Part shown: piece by piece, positions 6,992-11,742 of the stretch
Layout: each line of letters begins with the position of its first letter
How positions within the stretch are numbered: position 1 is the stretch's first letter
NCBI GenBank assembly: GCA_021775835.1
Contig: JAJFHC010000066.1
Coordinates: 1 to 11,742, forward strand
Length of the DNA stretch: 11,742 nt
DNA from: Hyphomicrobiales bacterium
GTDB lineage: Bacteria; Pseudomonadota; Alphaproteobacteria; Rhizobiales; JAJFHC01
Reading direction: 5' to 3'
Position numbers and translations under genes: made by a program
The notes under the pieces: generated by a model
Database searches by the model: none
The model's input: only the letters and a program-made list of their open reading frames with translations
Told to the model about the DNA's origin: nothing

Positions 6992-7201
6992 GCCGGCCAC
7001 GATGGAACGACATAATTCACAGACAAGCATCTCCTCGTCCACGCCATGTTCCAGAGACACATCCGCGATGGTGTGAAACGACGCCAGCAGACAACCGATA
7101 CATTGCAGGTTGTTGCGCATCAGAACCGGAATTGTCTGAGGCCACCTGCGCATAATCTCGCCTATTGGCAAATCCGGGTCGATATCCGGTTCTTGATCCA
7201 T
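6989..7201 (-). CDS. DUF1858-type small CxxC protein
   Basis: From ATG 7201 the product is 70 residues: MDQEPDIDPDLPIGEIM, then RRWPQTIPVLMRNNLQCIGCLLA and FHTIADVSLEHGVDE. The C-I-G-C motif followed by A-x-FHT is the signature of the DUF1858 family, small proteins sometimes annotated as disulfide oxidoreductases or hybrid-cluster-associated and frequently found with nitrogen-oxide genes. A later CELC pair gives a second possible thiol or metal site. No function is proven. ATG 7201 is chosen over the in-frame TTG at 7213 because GGAG ends 7 bases before it, and because it leaves room for a leader below the NnrR box. The stop codon is made by the end of the inserted element. The family call is good; the role in nitric oxide metabolism is inferred from neighbours and the box. 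Confidence 0.85.
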   Translation of the reverse strand: MDQEPDIDPDLPIGEIMRRWPQTIPVLMRNNLQCIGCLLASFHTIADVSLEHGVDEEMLVCELCRSIVAG

Positions 7202-7253
7202 CGCAAACTCCAATTGTTCTTCAGGAGCTTAGGGTAAGACACATCCACGAACC

Positions 7254-7267
7254 TTGCGATGACGCAA
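7254..7267. promoter_or_regulatory. Perfect NnrR-type palindrome TTGCG-ATGA-CGCAA
   Basis: A perfect 5+4+5 palindrome with the Fnr-family TTG...CAA core and the TTGCG half-site recalled for NnrR. Its centre (7260.5) is 41.5 bases from a predicted minus-strand start near 7219. A -10-like TAAGCT lies at 7231-7226 and an 18-base leader reaches ATG 7201. This is the class II activator layout for the DUF1858 gene. It lies about 177 bases before the divergent dioxygenase ATG and could act there only from further upstream. Confidence 0.72.
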
Positions 7268-7443
7268 CCAAGTTTCAAAGATCCGCGCAGTCGTCCGGAT
7301 ATCAAAGACGAGTTTGTAGACCGTGGGGCCGTGTCCACAACATAAACACCCTGCCAAAAGACGTTGGAGTGCAGCCGCAATCGTGGCAGTCTCGAACGGT
7401 CAAAAGCTCTTGCCGGGGCGTAGTATTCACGGAGACCAAGACA

Positions 7444-8301
7444 ATGTGGCTTTCACCTGACCAGGCGGAAGCATTCGCCCAGGACGGCTGTCTTACCGTC
7501 GGCGATGCCGTTACTCAAAACCAGCTCGATGGCATGCGGTCAGCATTCAGCGGCTGGGTCGATGAAAGCCGCCGACACGATGCTCCATTCGGAGAAATGC
7601 TGGACGGACGACCGAGATTTGATATTGAGCCGGGTCATTCGAGAGATCATCCAGGCTTGCGCCGCGTGGCCTCACCGACTGAACTGGACGACATCTTTCT
7701 CGACGTTCTGACATCAAGCCCCATGACGCAGATGGTCGCCGATCTGATCGGTCCGAACCTGCGGTTTCACCACTCCAAGATCAACTCCAAACTGCCGGGC
7801 ACGGCAACGACGGTAAAATGGCATCAGGACTTCACTTTCGACCCGCATTCCAATGACGACCTCATCACCTGCCTGGTTTTTCTCGACGACGTAACACCGG
7901 AGAACGGGCCCTTGCGCACGGTCTCAGGGTCGCACAAGGGGCCGTTGCACTCCCTGTGGCACGGCGGCTGTTTTACCGGTGCGGTCACAGACGATGTTGC
8001 GGAGGATTATGAAAGCCGCGCTGTGTCGCAAACAGGTTCGGCTGGATCGGTCTGCCTCATGCATTCACGGCTCGCCCACGCGTCAAGCGCCAACCTCTCA
8101 AAACATCCCCGCACGTTGTTCATTGCAGCAATTGCAGCGGCAGATGCCGTCCCACTCGCGGCAAACGCTGTTCCAAGCCGTCACGCCGGCATGATAATCT
8201 CAGGTCGTGAACCTGGCCGAATTCGATCCACAGCTTTTGATCTGGATATTCCTGAAGTGCCGAAAGGCGCCTCTTTCTTCAATCAGCAGGCTGGGATATA
8301 G
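7444..8301 (+). CDS. Phytanoyl-CoA dioxygenase (PhyH) family Fe(II)/2-oxoglutarate oxygenase
   Basis: From ATG 7444 the protein has 285 residues. GGAG lies 9-10 bases upstream and the start MWLSPDQAEAFAQDGCLTVG is typical for the family (helix, then F-x-x-D/E-G-C/F). The metal triad is H127-x-D129 in VKWHQDF plus a distal His, most likely H212 in RLAHASSAN. R223 (HPRTLF) is placed to bind the 2-oxoglutarate carboxylate. CLVFLDDVTPENGPLRTVSGSHKG (143-166) is the usual jelly-roll core with the NGPL motif. The family hydroxylates or halogenates varied small molecules; the substrate here is unknown. The frame runs upstream to 7165, but that would overlap the divergent gene and the palindrome, so it is rejected. 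The position opposite an NnrR-boxed gene suggests, without proving, a link to nitrosative stress. Confidence 0.9.
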   Translation: MWLSPDQAEAFAQDGCLTVGDAVTQNQLDGMRSAFSGWVDESRRHDAPFGEMLDGRPRFDIEPGHSRDHPGLRRVASPTELDDIFLDVLTSSPMTQMVADLIGPNLRFHHSKINSKLPGTATTVKWHQDFTFDPHSNDDLITCLVFLDDVTPENGPLRTVSGSHKGPLHSLWHGGCFTGAVTDDVAEDYESRAVSQTGSAGSVCLMHSRLAHASSANLSKHPRTLFIAAIAAADAVPLAANAVPSRHAGMIISGREPGRIRSTAFDLDIPEVPKGASFFNQQAGI

Positions 8302-8394
8302 AGACACGGGTTTCATTGGCTGGAAGTCCATTCGACAGCGACGCGCCATGAGCGAATGCAGGTATTATCGTTAGGGTCCGGTTCCTGAATCTTA

Positions 8395-8400
8395 TATGAT
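8395..8400 (+). promoter_or_regulatory. Candidate -10 TATGAT of the universal stress gene
   Basis: TATGAT lies 29 bases before ATG 8429, with a weak -35-like TTAGGG at 8371-8376 (spacer 18). If used, transcription starts near 8407, which would exclude the upstream in-frame ATG at 8396 and support 8429. Confidence 0.3.
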
Positions 8401-8428
8401 GCCGCAGCAAAACGGGAAAACGAAACAA

Positions 8429-8947
8429 ATGATCAAGAAAATTCTGGTGCCGGTCGACGGCTCACCTCATTCCGTAAAGGCCGTTGAACTGGCAAGCGAC
8501 CTGGCCTCAAAGTATGATGCGGAAATCATTCTGCTGCATGTGCTGTTGCGCGGCCACATGCCGGATGGTCTCAAGAAAGCCCTTGAAGTAGAAGTCGGCA
8601 AGCGTACGTCCGGCGCCGGCAACCTGGTGAATATGCCCCAAGAGATCATGGCCCGAGTTGGCAACAAGAAAGATACTCAACTTTCGATTGAAGAGCTTGA
8701 TTATATTGGAAAATACGTACTTTCAAGCGTTGCCAACATCTGCCACCACAAAGGCGTCACCAAAGTCGAACGCCGTGTCGAGGAAGGCAACCCCGCGAAA
8801 GTCATCATGAAGGCGGCCGACGACGGAAATGTCGACATGATTGTCATGGGCAACCGGGGTTTGAGTGATCTGCAGGGTATCCTTGTAGGCTCGGTTTCCC
8901 ATAAGGTGTCTCATCTGGCGAAATGCACCTGCGTCACGGTACGCTGA
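8429..8947 (+). CDS. Universal stress protein (UspA family)
   Basis: From ATG 8429 the product is 172 residues and opens with the family signature MIKKILVPVDGS. The nucleotide-binding motif G-x2-G-x9-G-S is intact: G141-NR-G144, then G154-S155 in the MGNRGLSDLQG...GS region, so this is an ATP-binding type Usp. A longer-than-usual insert (about 42-100, including NMPQEIMARVGNKKDTQLS) lies between the first and second halves of the fold. An in-frame ATG at 8396 lacks a ribosome site and would add eleven polar residues; GGGAAAA about ten bases before 8429 is modest but better. Single-domain Usps often respond to oxygen limitation or redox change. It follows the dioxygenase gene by 127 bases, so it probably has its own promoter. 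Confidence 0.9.
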   Translation: MIKKILVPVDGSPHSVKAVELASDLASKYDAEIILLHVLLRGHMPDGLKKALEVEVGKRTSGAGNLVNMPQEIMARVGNKKDTQLSIEELDYIGKYVLSSVANICHHKGVTKVERRVEEGNPAKVIMKAADDGNVDMIVMGNRGLSDLQGILVGSVSHKVSHLAKCTCVTVR

Positions 8948-9025
8948 CGCTTCACAACTTGACCCTGGCAAAAGTCCAGCCGGGCGCCGGGCAATCGGTT
9001 GGGAATTCGTCACGACAAATTGCGA

Positions 9026-9052
9026 TTGTCAAAAGCCGGCGGTTGATAGAAT
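9026..9052 (+). promoter_or_regulatory. Candidate promoter TTGTCA-N15-TAGAAT giving a leaderless transcript
   Basis: TTGTCA (9026-9031) and TAGAAT (9047-9052) are separated by 15 bases, shorter than ideal. A start about 7 bases past the -10 would fall at or beside ATG 9059. No Shine-Dalgarno sequence precedes that ATG, so a leaderless message is possible. Confidence 0.28.
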
Positions 9053-9058
9053 TACAGC

Positions 9059-9664
9059 ATGGAACTCCCTCTGCCGGCCCACAAACTTGTCAGCGCACAG
9101 GAAATGCACAGCGTTATCGCCCGTATCCTGCAGTTGCGCCGGTCACACGCCTATCAAAGCCAGTACGACGTGACGGTCTGTGTCCGGTCCGTGGATGCTG
9201 CGGAAGACGTCATCGAAGGCATACCGGTTGAAGGGACGGCTCGCGAATATGGGCTCGCCGTTGATGCCGCCCTGGGCGATCTACGGGAAAATTATTTCGA
9301 CAGTGACGGAGAGTATACATCGAAGGGACTTGTCGGTGACATTGGCGGTGACGTTTATCAGCTCCTCCAGGCACAAGAGTCTCCTGATATCATCGACGTG
9401 AGTCGCGACGAGGCCCATGCCTGCCTTCTCCAGGAAATGAGGCAAATCGCCAAGATATTTCCCAGACCGTTTGAAGGCGCCCTCGAAGCCACCATGAAAA
9501 CCGAGGTCAATGGTGCCGGTGGCGTTGAGTATTTTATTACTATGTCTTTCGAACAATTGCCGGACGGCGCGATCGTCATGTCCGGCGGTCTTTATACCGA
9601 TGATGCTTATCAATATCCGGTCTTGCAGGAACGACTGGCACTGGAAGAAGACAACAACGATTGA
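9059..9664 (+). CDS. Hypothetical acidic cytosolic protein
   Basis: I do not recognise this 201-residue protein. It is acidic, with no signal peptide or membrane segment. The N-terminal part (MELPLPAHKLVSAQEM, then HSVIARILQLRRSHAYQSQYDVTVCVRS) looks like a helix followed by a strand. The middle, YFDSDGEYTSKGLVGDIGGDVYQLLQAQ (98-125), is rich in Gly and Asp. The C-terminal part alternates hydrophobic and polar residues (GGVEYFITMSFEQLPDGAIVMSGGLY), suggesting a beta sheet, and ends in an acidic tail EEDNND. ATG 9059 lacks a ribosome site; an internal ATG at codon 16 directly abuts an AGGAA and is less likely. It is separate from the Usp gene by 111 bases and convergent with the acetyltransferase gene. 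It is probably a real gene given its length and coherent composition, but no function is assigned. Confidence 0.72.
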   Translation: MELPLPAHKLVSAQEMHSVIARILQLRRSHAYQSQYDVTVCVRSVDAAEDVIEGIPVEGTAREYGLAVDAALGDLRENYFDSDGEYTSKGLVGDIGGDVYQLLQAQESPDIIDVSRDEAHACLLQEMRQIAKIFPRPFEGALEATMKTEVNGAGGVEYFITMSFEQLPDGAIVMSGGLYTDDAYQYPVLQERLALEEDNND

Positions 9665-9683
9665 ACCAGGAGCCACTTGGCCC

Positions 9684-9701
9684 TGCCTGCATCAACAGGC
9701 A
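9684..9701. terminator. Weak hairpin TGCCTG/CAGGCA between convergent genes
   Basis: A 6-bp perfect stem with a CATCAA loop lies in the 66-base gap between the ends of the hypothetical gene and the acetyltransferase gene. There is no T-tract, so a terminator role rests on position alone. Confidence 0.22.
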
Positions 9702-9730
9702 ACGCCGTACAGGACCACGTCGATCTGTCC

Positions 9731-10180
9731 TCAGGAACCCTTTTCATAAACGATGAAGGGCGTACGCTTCGCCACCTGGTCGTAAAGCATGCGGCCTTTG
9801 TAGTTGAATTCCTGTGTCATCCAATAGATGGCCGGCGCTCCGCCCTTTTTCGCTTCCGTGTGAACCGCTTCAATCAGGGCACGGCCCACGCCCTTACCGC
9901 GGGTTGCGGGATCGACGAACAGGTCCATGAGATAACAGGTGTCTTCTACGATCCACAGGGAACGATGGAAGAGATAGTGCGTAAGCCCAACCGGCGTGCC
10001 GTCGATCTCAGCAATCAGCCCGTGAAATTCACTGCGTTCTCCAGACAGCAGACGTTCAAAGGCTGTCTTGTAGACCTCCTCGCTGACCGTCGTTTCGTAG
10101 AAGTCGAGATAGGCCGTCCACAGACGGCGCCACTCTGTCTCATCATCCGACGTGAGGGATCGAATCGAAAGTTCTTGCAC
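9731..10180 (-). CDS. GNAT family N-acetyltransferase
   Basis: From GTG 10180 the protein has 149 residues and begins MQELSIRSLTSDDETEWRRL, a common GNAT opening. Motif A is present as YLMDLFVDPATRGKGVG (83-99), where R94-G-K-G-V-G binds the acetyl-CoA pyrophosphate. Motif B follows around N126-Y133, with the usual Tyr (MLYDQ) that can act as general acid. The frame extends to a TTG at 10234, but AAGGGAGA lies about nine bases before the GTG and the extra residues are not typical of the family, so I choose 10180. The acceptor (small amine, antibiotic-like compound or protein) cannot be predicted. It is flanked by hydrolase and hypothetical genes with no pathway link. The family call is strong. 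Confidence 0.9.
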   Translation of the reverse strand: MQELSIRSLTSDDETEWRRLWTAYLDFYETTVSEEVYKTAFERLLSGERSEFHGLIAEIDGTPVGLTHYLFHRSLWIVEDTCYLMDLFVDPATRGKGVGRALIEAVHTEAKKGGAPAIYWMTQEFNYKGRMLYDQVAKRTPFIVYEKGS

Positions 10181-10283
10181 TGGTTCAGTCTCCCTTATCT
10201 CTGATTTGTCTGGCTGCGGGATTGGTCGTCCCAAGAGGATAAACCCATCAATTCAAACCAAACATCCCTATCGCCCTTTGGGC

Positions 10284-10317
10284 TTGTGGTCAGGTGATAC
10301 GTACGAGATGACCACAA
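10284..10317. repeat. Perfect 9-bp inverted repeat TTGTGGTCA-N16-TGACCACAA
   Basis: The two 9-base arms are perfect complements with a 16-base spacer. They lie between the end of the hydrolase gene and the start of the acetyltransferase gene. GCCC-TTT-GGGC (10273-10283) abuts it. On the minus strand it follows the hydrolase stop by about ten bases, so it may terminate that transcript, or it may be an operator for the acetyltransferase gene about 100 bases downstream. Confidence 0.45.
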
Positions 10318-10327
10318 CCAGCACTTG

Positions 10328-11212
10328 TCATAGTCTTCCGAGAAATTCTGAAACCGCATCGCTGAAGGCATCGTTGCGGTCTCCCGCCACCATGTGACCG
10401 GCTTCCGACACATCGACATATTCGGCATGGGGCACCATCGTCATGAATTCCCGTACGTGGTGTTCGCTGACCAATTCACTCTGGCGTCCTCGCACGAGCA
10501 GAACCGGCAGGGTCAATGCTTTGGCGGCCTCTATCCGACGCTCTTCCACGCCGCCGTTTTCTTCCTGAATCCGGAAGCGATCCCTGAGGAAATTTGGATC
10601 CCAGTGCCAGCGGTAACGGCCGTCCTCCCCCAACCTGAGGTTCTTTTTAAGTCCCTTCAGATCCTTTGGTCTGCGACGGTTGGGCAGATATTCGCCGATC
10701 ACATCGGCGGCGTCATCCAGCGTCGCAAACCCGTCTTCCATGTGTTGCGACATGAAACCAAGTATTTTCTCGACCCCGCTTTGATCGACCGTGGGTGTGA
10801 TGTCGACCAGGACAAGAGCGCCGAAAATGCGCCGCTCCGACTCTCCTTGGGCCAGCAAACCGGCAAGGCCGCCGAGCGATGCACCGATCGCCACCGGCCG
10901 GCGACCGCAATCCTGCGCCACCTGATCGGCAACGCAACTCAGGTCCGCGGCAAAGGCTTCGAAGGCATAGTCGCCGCTGCTTATCCAGTCACTGTCCCCG
11001 TGACCGCGCTGATCCATGGTGACGGCCGTCCACCCGTTGTCAGACAACCGACGGGCGGTACCGTTCCAGGCGTGACGTGTCTGGCCGCCACCGTGTACGA
11101 GAAGAACCGGGCGCTCCTGCGAGCCGGGAAAAACATCCGCGGCGATGGCGTTGCCGGCGGCTCCGGAATAGCGTTTCGACTGAGGGGTTTGAGACACGAC
11201 TTGCTGATCCAT
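10328..11212 (-). CDS. Alpha/beta hydrolase
   Basis: From ATG 11212 the protein has 294 residues with a complete alpha/beta hydrolase core. VLLVHGGGQTRHAW (36-49) supplies the oxyanion hole. MDQRGHGDSDW (66-76) is the conserved D-x-RGHG-x-S turn. GASLGGLAG (110-118) holds the nucleophile S112. The final HM (EAGHMVAGD, H273) is the catalytic histidine. The acid is probably E246 in RGRQSELVS, where many relatives have Asp. A cap region (about 145-230) contains the LPNRRRPKDLKGLKKNLR stretch and a WHWDPNF motif. An in-frame TTG at 11239 would add nine residues, but neither start has a clear ribosome site, so ATG is preferred. The substrate is unknown; peroxidase, esterase and lactonase functions all occur in the family. 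Another hydrolase lies just upstream on the same strand. Confidence 0.9.
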   Translation of the reverse strand: MDQQVVSQTPQSKRYSGAAGNAIAADVFPGSQERPVLLVHGGGQTRHAWNGTARRLSDNGWTAVTMDQRGHGDSDWISSGDYAFEAFAADLSCVADQVAQDCGRRPVAIGASLGGLAGLLAQGESERRIFGALVLVDITPTVDQSGVEKILGFMSQHMEDGFATLDDAADVIGEYLPNRRRPKDLKGLKKNLRLGEDGRYRWHWDPNFLRDRFRIQEENGGVEERRIEAAKALTLPVLLVRGRQSELVSEHHVREFMTMVPHAEYVDVSEAGHMVAGDRNDAFSDAVSEFLGRL

Positions 11213-11291
11213 GGTTGGGGGATATGAGACGAAATTCAACCGACGTCAATGGCCGAAACGGGCGAAAATTAAACGATCGATGGTTCGGAAC

Positions 11292-11308
11292 GTCACGTCC
11301 GACGTGAC
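11292..11308. terminator. Palindrome GTCACGTC-C-GACGTGAC at a gene end
   Basis: Eight-base perfect arms around one central base. It overlaps the last codons and TGA stop of the partial hydrolase gene. As RNA it forms a 7-bp stem with a 3-base loop, but no T-run follows directly, so it could equally be a protein-binding palindrome in the gap between the two hydrolase genes. Confidence 0.3.
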
Positions 11309-11742
11309 AGGAAGGAGCGCACACCGTCTTTGTAAACCCTGTCTCCCACCGCCCGCATATGATCGCGGTCAGGGATAGCCAGGGCTTCTCCATACCTGAT
11401 TACATCAGCCAGAGGCTCCGGCGGCCCGGCGACATCGTCTTTCGTCCCCACCGCCACCAATATCGGTTGGCGCAATTCCGACAACACTTCAGCCGATATC
11501 TTCTGGCGCGACGACCGCATACAGGCGGCAAGCGCCCGCAGATCGCTCTTCGTTGATTCCGCAAAGATCCTGAACGCCCTGGGCATCGGCGCCGTCACCG
11601 ATGCGATACTGGGAGCTTCCAGGGCCTGAGCGATTGGCTCAGCGCCACCGACGCCCTTGATCATGTTTTCCCCAAGTCCTGCAAAAACCGCGCTGCGCAC
11701 GCGGGCCCCGTGGTTGATCGCCAAAAAGGCGCTGATCCGCGC
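11293..11742 (-). CDS. Alpha/beta hydrolase, C-terminal part, gene runs off the window
   Basis: The frame is open to the window edge: residues ARISAFLAINHGARVRSAVFAG continue without a stop, so the TTG at 11724 is not a start. The GARISAFLA-like beginning is what follows the nucleophile elbow in this family; the nucleophile itself is outside the window. The catalytic acid is likely a D in LVAVGTKDDVAGP and the histidine is H in IPDRDHMRAVGD. About 150 residues are visible, roughly the C-terminal half. It is on the same strand as the other alpha/beta hydrolase, 80 bases upstream of that gene's ATG. The two are not close copies of each other (different cap and acid motifs), so tandem duplication is not obvious. 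The family call is good; the function is unknown. Confidence 0.82.
   Translation of the reverse strand, partial: ARISAFLAINHGARVRSAVFAGLGENMIKGVGGAEPIAQALEAPSIASVTAPMPRAFRIFAESTKSDLRALAACMRSSRQKISAEVLSELRQPILVAVGTKDDVAGPPEPLADVIRYGEALAIPDRDHMRAVGDRVYKDGVRSFLSRRT

Noticed and set aside
6624..7013. Open minus-strand frame of 129 codons running through the whole inserted element
   Set aside because: It crosses the nnrR tail and DUF1858 tail, covers both end repeats and has no ribosome site; its openness is best explained by the base composition of a palindromic element.
7165..7443. N-terminal extension of the dioxygenase frame to 7165
   Set aside because: It would overlap the divergent DUF1858 start and the perfect palindrome, and the family start is at ATG 7444 with a GGAG site.
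7268..7443. Possible riboswitch or small RNA in the leader of the dioxygenase gene
   Set aside because: I found only short scattered repeats (two TCAAAGA copies, a 5-base ATCCG/CGGAT pair) and no conserved riboswitch core.
10394..11227. 277-codon plus-strand frame opposite the alpha/beta hydrolase
   Set aside because: The minus-strand frame has full alpha/beta hydrolase motifs; the plus frame has none and is a shadow.

Overview
The window looks like chromosome of a denitrifying or nitric-oxide-responsive alphaproteobacterium. The pointers are a pseudoazurin, an NnrS-type membrane protein, an NnrR-like Crp/Fnr regulator, TTGCG-type Fnr-family boxes, and a base composition judged by eye to be moderately GC-rich. 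The genus cannot be fixed from the sequence. No RNA gene, CRISPR array or transposase gene was seen, and no gene-free stretch exceeds about 260 bases.

Positions 1-3222 hold a tightly packed plus-strand operon. It has a small secreted or membrane protein with a YLDPGTGS motif (5' end cut by the window), a two-domain protein with a C-terminal SAM methyltransferase, and a membrane-anchored sulfatase-like (alkaline phosphatase superfamily) protein. Both junctions are 4-bp start/stop overlaps, so the three are probably translationally coupled. They probably act together on an envelope glycan or lipid. A convergent enoyl-CoA hydratase/isomerase gene (3308-4081, minus) follows.

Positions 4220-8301 are the most coherent functional block, a nitrogen-oxide response island. 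nnrS and the pseudoazurin gene lie on the minus strand, divergent from an nnrR-like regulator. The regulator converges on a small DUF1858-type CxxC protein gene. That gene is in turn divergent from a PhyH-type Fe(II)/2-oxoglutarate dioxygenase gene. A perfect palindrome TTGCG-ATGA-CGCAA lies upstream of the DUF1858 gene, and a near-match lies between the pseudoazurin gene and nnrR. The simple reading is that NnrR senses NO and switches on pseudoazurin, NnrS and the DUF1858 protein, and possibly the dioxygenase.

Between nnrR and the DUF1858 gene sits a 262-bp transposase-less element with 33-bp near-perfect terminal inverted repeats (counting the flanking TA) and two internal branched hairpins. 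It looks like a Tc1/mariner-IS630-type MITE inserted at the TA of a CTAG. That CTAG appears to have been the shared tail-to-tail stop codons of the two genes, and the insertion regenerates both stops.

The remainder (8429-11742) holds a universal stress protein, an unrecognised acidic protein, a GNAT acetyltransferase, and two alpha/beta hydrolases, the last cut by the window edge. Several short inverted repeats sit in the gaps.
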